DNA of 6,828 nucleotides from Thermoplasmatota archaeon (GCA_030595765.1 JAUVCJ010000129.1:1-6828), one strand, 5' to 3'. Positions 1-5,404 are shown, counted from the stretch's first letter. The notes: generated from the sequence alone by a model not told the origin. Numbers and translations are program-made.

Positions 1-3
1 TAT

Positions 4-1449
4 ATGGAATTTTACAACAGAGTGGAGGAACTGAAGAATCTTGAGCAATTGTATGTACTGTCAAAAACAAGATCCATAATGGCAGTTATAACAGGAAGAA
101 GAAGGGTAGGAAAAACAGAGCTCATCAAAAGATTCATTCAAGACAAAGATAACTGCATTTATCTTTTTGTAGAGAAAAAACCATCAAAAATCTTGTTAAA
201 CGATTTTGCAAAAGTCTTTGCAGACATACTGATGGTTCCTATTAAATTCGAGAACTGGGACGAGTTCATCAAATTCATGTTCCAATACTCCCGTGAGAAC
301 CACATCGTTATTGCGTTTGACGAGTTTCAATATTTCTGGCATGTGGAAAAAGCGGTATTCTCAATGCTACAGAAACACTGGGATTCTGAGCGGAACAACT
401 CGAAATTATTACTTATCTTTACCGGATCGTTAATCGGGTTGATGAAGAACATCTTCTCTGATAACAAGGAACCATTATATGGGCGAGTGCACCAGGAACT
501 CGTGCTGTCTCCGTTCAAATATAGCGATACCAGAAAAATACTCCACAACTTTGGATACAAGACCGAGAAAGAGCTCATAAATATCTATTCTGTTTTTGGC
601 GGTGTTCCGAAATACTATGTCCTTATAGAGGATTTTGCTCTCCAGGGCAAGCCCATCTTTTCAATTCTCGACGAGTTCTTATTCCGTGCGAATGCGCCAT
701 TGGAAAATGAAGTAAGGTCTATACTTCTGCAGGAATTCGGAAAAGAACACGAAAGTAATTTTTCTATATTGGAAGGAGTATCATCCGGAAAGTCCACAGT
801 GGTCGAGATTGCAAACTACATAGGACTGAACTCCACCTCCTTACCTCCCTATCTAAAAAGCCTAACAACATATTACGGTTTCGTAAAGAGAATAATGCCT
901 GTTACTGAGAAGAAAAGGAGTAAAATGACCAGGTACTTTTTAAACGATAGATTTATGAAGTTTTGGTTCAAGAACATATACAGGAACATGTCTTTTTACG
1001 AGATTGGCAACTTTGATTATATCTCCGACGAGATAAAGAAAGATTTTAGCTCAGAGGTGGGAGCAGTCTTTGAGGATGTGGTCAAAGAACTCCTGATCTC
1101 CTACAATGGAAGAATGCCGCTTCCATTCCTGTTCTCCAAGATAGGGAGCTGGTGGAACAGGAGAGGAGACGAGATCGATATCGTGGCACTAAACGAGAAG
1201 ACAAAGGAAATCCTGTTCTGCGAGTGCAAATGGACAAAAAAGAAAACAGATAAGGCAGTGATCCAATCGTTGTTAGAGAAGAGCAAATTGGTAAAATGGC
1301 ACAATGAAAAGAGAAAGGAGCATTACATGGTGGTATCCAGAAATGGCTTCACGCTGTCAGCGAAGAAAGCAATGGATTCAGAGGGCATCATCGGCCTGAC
1401 CCTAAGAGATGTGGGGGCTCTTTTCGACGGACTTTCGGGCAATAACTAA
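4..1449 (+). CDS. Archaeal AAA-type ATPase with C-terminal DUF234 nuclease-like domain
   Basis: A 481-residue protein of the archaeal ATPase/DUF234 family; the cellular role of this family is not established. The P-loop is GRRRVGKTE (residues 31-39), and Walker B is IVIAFDEF (101-108) with D106/E107. A sensor-1-like strand LLLIFTGS (135-142) follows, then a helical/winged-helix region (about 255-325). The DUF234 part (about 347-475) contains GDEIDIV with D392 and ECK with E407/K409, spaced like a PD-(D/E)xK nuclease core, with E357 upstream. The catalytic-type residues are therefore kept, so nuclease activity is possible but is an inference. The ATG at 4 gives the MxFYNRxxEL beginning usual for the family, so the gene appears complete at its 5' end although only three upstream bases are visible. 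The gene is richer in A and T than pycB in this window, which suggests an accessory origin. It ends 50 bases before the next possible ORF; operon membership is uncertain. Confidence 0.9.
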   Translation: MEFYNRVEELKNLEQLYVLSKTRSIMAVITGRRRVGKTELIKRFIQDKDNCIYLFVEKKPSKILLNDFAKVFADILMVPIKFENWDEFIKFMFQYSRENHIVIAFDEFQYFWHVEKAVFSMLQKHWDSERNNSKLLLIFTGSLIGLMKNIFSDNKEPLYGRVHQELVLSPFKYSDTRKILHNFGYKTEKELINIYSVFGGVPKYYVLIEDFALQGKPIFSILDEFLFRANAPLENEVRSILLQEFGKEHESNFSILEGVSSGKSTVVEIANYIGLNSTSLPPYLKSLTTYYGFVKRIMPVTEKKRSKMTRYFLNDRFMKFWFKNIYRNMSFYEIGNFDYISDEIKKDFSSEVGAVFEDVVKELLISYNGRMPLPFLFSKIGSWWNRRGDEIDIVALNEKTKEILFCECKWTKKKTDKAVIQSLLEKSKLVKWHNEKRKEHYMVVSRNGFTLSAKKAMDSEGIIGLTLRDVGALFDGLSGNN

Positions 1450-1498
1450 CCGAAAGCAGCAAAACATTAATCACCCCCTGGTCCATTCCAATCAACCA

Positions 1499-1699
1499 AT
1501 GAGTGAGAAGGCGGGCTTACTGATGGTTATCGCAACCCTCATGCTCGGAAGGTTCCTGGCTGCGGTGCAGTTCGGGAGCGAGGATGTGGGGGAGGCGGAG
1601 GCGCTGGACTGTGTGGTGCTCAAGGCTCTCAGCCTGGAGAAGGAGGACTGTTGGCAGAGCGCAGTGGAGATGAAGAGGGTGTTGGAGGTGGTGAAATGA
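1499..1699 (+). CDS. Small hypothetical protein overlapping the downstream regulator start
   Basis: A 66-residue ORF that I do not recognise. It starts MSEKAGLLMV and has a hydrophobic N-terminal stretch (about residues 6-24), followed by an acidic/amphipathic helix-rich half ending VEMKRVLEVVK. Its TGA (1697-1699) overlaps the ATG (1696-1698) of the regulator gene as ATGA. The next junction (3108-3111) shows the same arrangement, which favours a real, translationally coupled gene. Against it, no Shine-Dalgarno sequence precedes the ATG at 1499. A weak TATA-like stretch (ACATTAATC, about 1464-1472) lies roughly where a leaderless transcript would need it. The frame is open further upstream to 1409, inside the ATPase gene, but that extension is unlikely. 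The ORF could be a genuine small regulator partner, a degraded gene end, or a leader ORF. It is richer in G and C than the ATPase gene before it. Confidence 0.4.
   Translation: MSEKAGLLMVIATLMLGRFLAAVQFGSEDVGEAEALDCVVLKALSLEKEDCWQSAVEMKRVLEVVK
1684..1694 (+). promoter_or_regulatory. Ribosome-binding site that fixes the AlbA_2 gene start
   Basis: GGAGGTGGTGA is a near-perfect match to the archaeal anti-Shine-Dalgarno complement. From its GGAGGTG core (1684-1690) it lies five bases before ATG 1696. It decides for the 1696 start over the in-frame ATG at 1651, whose extra 15 residues are Gly/Glu-rich with no domain homology. It sits inside the end of the 1499-1699 ORF, so ribosomes ending that ORF could reinitiate here. 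Confidence 0.75.
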
Positions 1700-3111
1700 A
1701 GGAAAGCAGGCAACGCACCATCGAATGGATATTGTCACAACCAGAGGGGCAGTCCACAGAATTCAAGAGGTCGGTCTCGGGTTCACTTAATACTGTCATT
1801 GTGGCGTTTGCCAATTCCGGCGGCGGCCACATATTGGTCGGGGTCGATGATGATGGCAGCATGATTGGAGTTTCAAACATCAATGATCAGATATCGAAAG
1901 TGGAAAGCATTGCCAGGAATTGCGACCCTCCCATACCCGTAAAGGTCGGTTCACATCAACGGAACGGAAAAAAGATACTTCTTGTGGAGGTTCCCGACGG
2001 TGAGGATAAGCCGTATTCGTGCTCCTTAGGATTCTACCTCAGAAGCGGCGCAACCTCCCAGAAAATGACACGGAATGAGATCATAGATTTCCTATATTCG
2101 GTTGGACAGGTCAAGTACGAGGAGAAGTTGTGTAAAGGATTCAGGTATTCTGAGGATTTCGATGAGGAGGCATTCAGGTACTTCCTTATTACAGCAGGTA
2201 TCTCCTCCGTGGATTTATCCACAGAAGATATACTTACAACTCTAGGTGTAATATCTCGGAAAGACTCTAACTTGGTATTCAATAATGCTGGGGTCCTTTT
2301 CTTTGGTAAAGAGCCGACCCGTTTCCTGAGACACGCTATGGTGGATTGCATTCTGTTCCAGGGGAATGACAAGGTGGACATCCTGGACAGAAAGGAGCTT
2401 AAAGGGAACCTGGTGGAGAATGTGAAGCAGGCAATGATATTTCTAAAGAAGCATCTTTCTCTCAAGTACGAAATCAAGGGACTTCACCGCAAGGAGATCC
2501 TCGAACTACCAGAAGAAGCTCTCCGAGAATCTGTATTGAATGCGGTGATGCATAGAGATTATTATTTCGATTCTGCAAACATCACGGTGGAGATATATCG
2601 TGACAGGGTGGAGATATCAGACCCTGGTGGCTTGCCTCCAGGAATGAACCCAGAAGATCTTGGGAAGAAAAGTATCAGAAGAAATAAGTTAATAGCTGAC
2701 CTCTTCCATAGAATGGGTGAAGTGGAGAAGATCGGGTCTGGCATCGGAAGGATCAGAAGAGCTGTTGCTGAAGTTGGGCTGCCTGAGCCAGAGATCACCA
2801 TCACTACGTTCTATACCATCGTTTTTGAAAGACCTGGGATCCCTACCCCGCAAGTCACCCCCCAAGTCACTCCCCAAGTCACCCCCCAAGTCAAAAAGGT
2901 GCTGGAAGCCTGCAAAGAGCCGCGTTCTAGAGACGATATCCAGCACATTTTAGGTCTCTCGGATCGGCAACACCTACGTAAAACCTATATCCTACCCGCT
3001 CTGGAAACTGGCTGGCTGGCCATGACTATCCCTGACAAGCCCAGAAGCAGCAAGCAGAGGTACGTGACCACTGAGAAGGGAAGGAAGGCGCTGGAGGAGG
3101 CGATGATATGA
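1696..3111 (+). CDS. Schlafen AlbA_2 / GHKL ATPase / winged-helix regulator (COG2865 type)
   Basis: A 471-residue putative ATP-dependent transcriptional regulator of the family often annotated as 'ATP-binding protein' or 'RecG-like'. The N-terminal AlbA_2 domain (about residues 15-125) has EFKRS (22-26) and the FANSGGGHILVGVDDDG signature (38-52). A connecting domain (about 140-255) follows, then a GHKL/HATPase_c_4 module. Its N-box is RESVLNAVMHRDY (277-289), with E278, N282 and H286. The G1 box is SDPGG (308-312) and a G2-like GSGIGRI spans 347-353, so ATP binding looks intact. A linker of four TPQV repeats (384-399) leads to a C-terminal winged helix (about 400-471). The known family role is nucleic-acid-linked regulation, but the target is unknown; some AlbA_2 proteins belong to defence systems. 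The stop overlaps the kelch gene start as ATGA, which implies translational coupling. Autoregulation of the operon is an inference. Confidence 0.9.
   Translation: MKESRQRTIEWILSQPEGQSTEFKRSVSGSLNTVIVAFANSGGGHILVGVDDDGSMIGVSNINDQISKVESIARNCDPPIPVKVGSHQRNGKKILLVEVPDGEDKPYSCSLGFYLRSGATSQKMTRNEIIDFLYSVGQVKYEEKLCKGFRYSEDFDEEAFRYFLITAGISSVDLSTEDILTTLGVISRKDSNLVFNNAGVLFFGKEPTRFLRHAMVDCILFQGNDKVDILDRKELKGNLVENVKQAMIFLKKHLSLKYEIKGLHRKEILELPEEALRESVLNAVMHRDYYFDSANITVEIYRDRVEISDPGGLPPGMNPEDLGKKSIRRNKLIADLFHRMGEVEKIGSGIGRIRRAVAEVGLPEPEITITTFYTIVFERPGIPTPQVTPQVTPQVTPQVKKVLEACKEPRSRDDIQHILGLSDRQHLRKTYILPALETGWLAMTIPDKPRSSKQRYVTTEKGRKALEEAMI
2845..2892 (+). repeat. Four in-frame 12-bp tandem repeats encoding TPQV
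   Basis: Four consecutive 12-base units of the form ACCCCNCAAGTC (third unit ACTCCCCAAGTC) start at 2845, 2857, 2869 and 2881. Each encodes Thr-Pro-Gln-Val in the linker between the GHKL ATPase and the C-terminal winged helix. Unit length is a multiple of three, so slippage changes linker length without breaking the frame. TPQV-type linkers are known from related bacterial and archaeal proteins of this family. Confidence 0.95.
3093..3100 (+). promoter_or_regulatory. Ribosome-binding site of the kelch gene
   Basis: GGAGGAGG ends seven bases before ATG 3108 and lies within the last codons of the AlbA_2 regulator gene. Together with the ATGA stop/start overlap it indicates coupled translation of the two genes from one message. 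Confidence 0.7.
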
Positions 3112-4487
3112 GCAATCTCAAGAAATCCGTGTTGTCAGGTATTGGATTGATTGTGATTTTAATGTTTCTTCATGCAACCATTTTGTCAGCTACTACACAA
3201 CCACCAGCATCTATGTTATTGGATCCTGAAAATGCGGATGGGGATGGTAACTATACTCTGAAGTGGAGCGATGTATCTTCGCCAACCGCCGAAATGCTCT
3301 CGGTGTCGCTTCCCACTGGTAGATATGGCACCTCCGCAGTCTGGGATGGGCAGTACGCGTATGTGTTCGGCGGGCATTACTATGACCCATCTGATTATAC
3401 AACTCATTATTTGGATGACATTGTAAGGTTCGATCCTTCCACTGGCAATGTTACCCTTCTCTCGGTGTCGCTTCCCACTGGCAGATCTGCAACATCAGCG
3501 GTCTGGGATGGGCAATATGCCTACATTTTTGGAGGCATCGGTGGTTCAAGCCGGACCGATATCGTAAGATTTGACCCCGCAACAGGTAATGTAACCACGC
3601 TCTTAGCATCGTTTCCCACTGGTATACGTTACACCTCCGCAGTCTGGGCCGGGCAGAACGCATATGTGTTCGACGGTGGGATGGGGGGTGATAACATCGT
3701 ACGCTTCGACCCAGCAACCGGCAATGTCACCACGCTCTCGGCAACGCTTCCCACTGGCAGATCTTACACCTCTGCGGTCTGGGACGGGCAGTATGCGTAT
3801 GTGTTCGGCGGAGATTATGGCTCCTGCCTGGACGACATCGTACGCTTCGACCCGGCGACTGGCAATGTCACCACGCTCTTAGCATCGCTTCCCACTGGGA
3901 GATCTTTTACATCCGCGGTCTGGGACGGGCAGTATGCCTACATCTTCGGGGGGTCTGGTGGCTTATATTACTTGGACGACATCGTCCGGTTCGACCCTTC
4001 AACAGGCTCCGTGACAACGCTTTCAGATGCGCTGCCCACAACTGGCCATACATCCACAATCTGGGACGGGGAGCACGTATATCTGTTCGGCGGGTGGGAT
4101 GACTCTGGTGGGTGGGATGACTTATCTCGAATGGACGACATCGTCCGGTTCGACCCGGGCAAAGTCACCTATATTCTCGAAGAGGACGATAATCCCGATT
4201 TCACATCGCCAACACAGATGTACCTAGGCATGAACACAAACGTTTCAATCCAAAAGCAATCGGAAGATGTATATTATTACCGCGTGAATGCAGCCAACTC
4301 AGATGGGGCAAGTGGATGGAGCAACGTTGTATCGGTTTCCGTGGGCTTGGATGGCGACGGGGCACCAAGCCCACAGGGCGCTTTCCTGAATGACCCTCTC
4401 TTGATGGTATTCCTGGGTCTTATTATTGCTCTTGGCGTGAGTGCTATCGTATGGACCATGTTTGTTCGTACCAAGAAATCTTCGTAG
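3108..4487 (+). CDS. Secreted, membrane-anchored kelch-repeat protein with a split Fn3 domain
   Basis: A 459-residue cell-surface protein. The N-terminus has K5/K6 and a hydrophobic core (about 8-27), with a likely signal cleavage after LSA28. Six kelch units follow (about 64-350), each with the pattern LPTGR...TSAVWDGQYAYVFGG...DDIVRFDP. The diglycines (FGG) sit at about 88, 142, 190 (FDGG in blade 3), 234, 281 and 328. The segment after the propeller (352-411) reads like the second half of an Fn3 domain (ILEEDDNPDF, VYYYRVNAANSDG, SGWSN). The segment before it (33-59, ENADGDGNYTLKWSDV) reads like the first two strands. A transmembrane helix (about 431-453) and a short RTKKSS tail leave the propeller outside the cell. 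N-x-T/S sequons (N48, N114, N161, N206, N253, N378) fit archaeal surface glycosylation. Ligand binding or adhesion is a guess. The gene overlaps the upstream regulator by four bases. No T-rich terminator is seen after the stop. Confidence 0.88.
   Translation: MSNLKKSVLSGIGLIVILMFLHATILSATTQPPASMLLDPENADGDGNYTLKWSDVSSPTAEMLSVSLPTGRYGTSAVWDGQYAYVFGGHYYDPSDYTTHYLDDIVRFDPSTGNVTLLSVSLPTGRSATSAVWDGQYAYIFGGIGGSSRTDIVRFDPATGNVTTLLASFPTGIRYTSAVWAGQNAYVFDGGMGGDNIVRFDPATGNVTTLSATLPTGRSYTSAVWDGQYAYVFGGDYGSCLDDIVRFDPATGNVTTLLASLPTGRSFTSAVWDGQYAYIFGGSGGLYYLDDIVRFDPSTGSVTTLSDALPTTGHTSTIWDGEHVYLFGGWDDSGGWDDLSRMDDIVRFDPGKVTYILEEDDNPDFTSPTQMYLGMNTNVSIQKQSEDVYYYRVNAANSDGASGWSNVVSVSVGLDGDGAPSPQGAFLNDPLLMVFLGLIIALGVSAIVWTMFVRTKKSS
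3288..4160 (+). repeat. Six kelch blade repeats, about 135-165 bp each
   Basis: Units begin near 3297, 3459, 3600, 3735, 3876 and 4020. Nucleotide identity between some units is high: GACATCGTCCGGTTCGACCC occurs in both blade 5 and blade 6, and blades 3 and 4 share ATCGTACGCTTCGACCC. Blade 6 lacks the usual TGNVTT end strand, and the sequence before blade 1 (TAEMLSV) resembles that strand. This fits the strand-swap closure of a six-bladed propeller. Confidence 0.85.
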
Positions 4488-4489
4488 GG

Positions 4490-4758
4490 ATTCCGATAAT
4501 GAGGCCATATCGCTAGATCCAGCTCAAAAATCTCCAATTCCTGCCATATGCTGAGTGTTGTATCAAAATCCCCACGATAATACTCATGGTTTCCATGGAT
4601 GAGAACTACTGGGAGTGCTGTGTTTGAGCCTTGACCATCTCTAGGAATTTGGTGGAGAGGCCTGTGTCCCCGGCAAGAATGAGGAGGTCTCTGGGTGTGG
4701 CTGGGAAGTTGAAGGGGCCGAACTCGGTGTGCAGGTCGCTTAGGAGATGGATTATCAT
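4490..4758 (-). pseudogene. Truncated, frameshifted calcineurin-like metallophosphoesterase
   Basis: Reading leftward from ATG at 4758, the first frame gives MIIHLLSDLHTEFGPF and LLILAGDTG. These are the SDLH and GD metal-binding motifs of small metallophosphoesterases, and the frame stops at TAG 4608-4606. The next expected block, LPVVLIHGNHEYY with the GNHE motif, is in another frame from about 4630 downward. One lost base (or two gained) near 4610-4632 explains the switch. Homology fades near 4490, next to the stop of the convergent kelch gene, and the C-terminal half expected for this family (about 230-250 residues in total) is absent. The minus-strand reading frame covering the second part continues into antisense kelch sequence and is not a real protein there. 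The gene is therefore both frameshifted and truncated, and is surely inactive. An assembly error could explain the frameshift but not the missing half. Confidence 0.72.
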
Positions 4759-4805
4759 GATAAAGAATTGGCATATTAGTACTTGGGAATTGAGGCGCGA
4801 AACCT

Positions 4806-4820
4806 AGGGTCTAGAACCCT
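4806..4820. repeat. Small inverted repeat AGGGT-N5-ACCCT
   Basis: A perfect 5-bp dyad with a five-base spacer lies in the spacer upstream of the decayed phosphoesterase. No T-run follows on either strand, so a terminator role is not supported. No function can be assigned. Confidence 0.3.
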
Positions 4821-4844
4821 GAATAGTGATATCTATGCATTTCT

Positions 4845-4876
4845 CCCACCCACCTCCCACTCTGGCCTTCCCCCCC
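4845..4876 (-). other. C-rich tract with G-quadruplex potential on the minus strand
   Basis: The plus strand carries CCC, CCC, CCC and C7 runs (4845-4847, 4849-4851, 4856-4858, 4870-4876) separated by 1, 4 and 11 bases. The minus strand therefore has four G-runs with that loop pattern. The tract lies in the divergent spacer between the phosphoesterase remnant and the 105-residue ORF, about 25 bases upstream of the latter's TATA-like element. Confidence 0.4.
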
Positions 4877-4894
4877 AGTACATTCAACTTTACC

Positions 4895-4908
4895 TAAAGC
4901 CTAAATAC
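4895..4908 (+). promoter_or_regulatory. Possible archaeal promoter (BRE/TATA-like) of the 105-residue ORF
   Basis: A purine-bearing stretch TAAAGCC followed by TAAATAC (4902-4908) lies about 40 bases before ATG 4947. This would place initiation near 4930 and give a short leader containing AAGGTC (4935-4940), a weak Shine-Dalgarno. The match to a TATA box is modest. Confidence 0.4.
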
Positions 4909-4946
4909 CCAACCTCCACATAATCCGCACTCTCAAGGTCCTAATC

Positions 4947-5264
4947 ATGCATTCCTATGGCGAAACCTGGAAGCCCAGCGAAAGAACCGCTAGCATCCTA
5001 AAGCAGACGACTGTCACCCCCGAGGACATTAGAGATGTGATGGAGGAATGCTTCACCTTCGCTCATGGAGACATCGAGCAGGCGGTCTTGATACTCCAAA
5101 AGCAGGCCGCAGACATTGGGATGTGGTGGTCCAAGCCAGATTGTGTCGGTATGGCAAAGCTCATTCCAAAGCTAGAAGAGGTTGCATCGCAGTTTCGCAA
5201 CCCCGAACTGATTCTTCAGAATCGCTTGAAGATACAGAATCTCCTGCGTAAGTGCTGCGTTTGA
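4947..5264 (+). CDS. Hypothetical 105-residue protein
   Basis: I do not recognise this protein. It begins MHSYGETWKP and has no signal peptide or membrane segment. It looks mainly helical, with an acidic stretch TPEDIRDVMEECF (about 24-36), a Trp pair (GMWWSKPDC, about 58-66), and a basic C-terminus LLRKCCV ending in a Cys pair. Four cysteines (35, 66, 103, 104) are not arranged as a clear zinc motif. Support for a real gene comes from its own promoter-like element, a weak ribosome-binding site, balanced composition and a terminator-like segment just after its stop. It lies in the same direction as pycB, 145 bases upstream, but probably in a separate transcription unit. The alternative is a spurious ORF, though 105 codons in a sensible frame makes that less likely. 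Confidence 0.6.
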   Translation: MHSYGETWKPSERTASILKQTTVTPEDIRDVMEECFTFAHGDIEQAVLILQKQAADIGMWWSKPDCVGMAKLIPKLEEVASQFRNPELILQNRLKIQNLLRKCCV

Positions 5265-5271
5265 AAGTAAT

Positions 5272-5307
5272 TGTGATCATTCTCACAGCTTGAGTTTTTA
5301 TATTTTT
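5272..5307 (+). terminator. Probable terminator of the 105-residue ORF: short dyad plus T-tract
   Basis: TGTGA (5272-5276) and TCACA (5283-5287) form a 5-bp dyad, followed after seven bases by a T-rich run, TTTTTATATTTTT (5295-5307), eight bases after the stop codon region. Archaeal termination depends mainly on such T-tracts, so the assignment is reasonable. The same T/A-rich run could double as a TATA element for pycB. Confidence 0.5.
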
Positions 5308-5322
5308 GACCCGGGTCGTCAA
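5306..5322. promoter_or_regulatory. Nested palindromes in the pycB upstream region
   Basis: GACCCGGGTC (5308-5317) is a perfect 10-bp palindrome. It overlaps a second dyad, TTGAC-N7-GTCAA (5306-5310 with 5318-5322). It lies between two TATA-like elements, where a regulator could control pycB transcription. Operator function is inferred only from symmetry and position. Confidence 0.35.
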
Positions 5323-5340
5323 TCTCGTTTTACCCAGAAC

Positions 5341-5355
5341 TTTTAGTATATAATG
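5341..5355 (+). promoter_or_regulatory. TATA box of pycB
   Basis: TTTTAGTATATAATG contains a strong archaeal TATA-like core, TATATAA (5347-5353). With the usual spacing of about 25 bases, initiation would fall near 5375, about 35 bases before ATG 5410 and inside the stem-loop described next. The upstream T/A run at 5295-5307 is a second candidate that would give a leader of about 80 bases. Confidence 0.55.
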
Positions 5356-5362
5356 CTCCATC

Positions 5363-5404
5363 CACCCTCGAAAGTACTCTGTAAGAGTACTCCCCCGAGG
5401 GTGA
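5363..5404 (+). promoter_or_regulatory. Stem-loop/operator dyad covering the pycB ribosome-binding site
   Basis: Outer arms CACCCTCG (5363-5370) and CGAGGGTG (5396-5403) pair perfectly over 8 bp. Inner arms AGTACTCT (5373-5380) and AGAGTACT (5384-5391) pair perfectly over 8 bp around a GTA loop. An asymmetric internal loop (AA against CCCC) separates them. The right outer arm contains GAGGGTGA (5397-5404), the Shine-Dalgarno element five bases before ATG 5410, so folding would hide it. If transcription starts near 5375, only part of the hairpin is in RNA, and the dyad would act mainly as a DNA operator at the start site. The dyad is seen directly; its role is inferred. Confidence 0.6.

Noticed and set aside
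1651..1698. Upstream in-frame ATG as start of the AlbA_2 regulator
   Set aside because: The 15 added residues are a Gly/Glu-rich run without homology, and the strong ribosome site at 1684-1694 points to ATG 1696.
2034..2477. A 147-residue minus-strand ORF inside the AlbA_2 gene
   Set aside because: It is antisense to a well-supported domain protein, is rich in Ser/Arg as expected for a shadow frame, and has no recognisable motif.
4277..4774. A 165-residue minus-strand ORF as an intact gene
   Set aside because: Only its middle (LPVVLIHGNHEYY onward) has family similarity. Its start is out of frame with the true N-terminus and its last third is antisense to the kelch gene, so it is part of a pseudogene.
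4803..4820. tRNA T-arm-like sequence on the minus strand (GGTTCTAGACC)
   Set aside because: The loop position that should be a purine is T, no acceptor, anticodon or D arms can be built around it, and no CCA-side stem is present.
5272..5287. TGTGA-N6-TCACA as a CRP-type binding site
   Set aside because: It matches the enterobacterial consensus, but the context is archaeal, where no CRP is expected. Its position after a stop codon and before a T-tract fits a terminator better.
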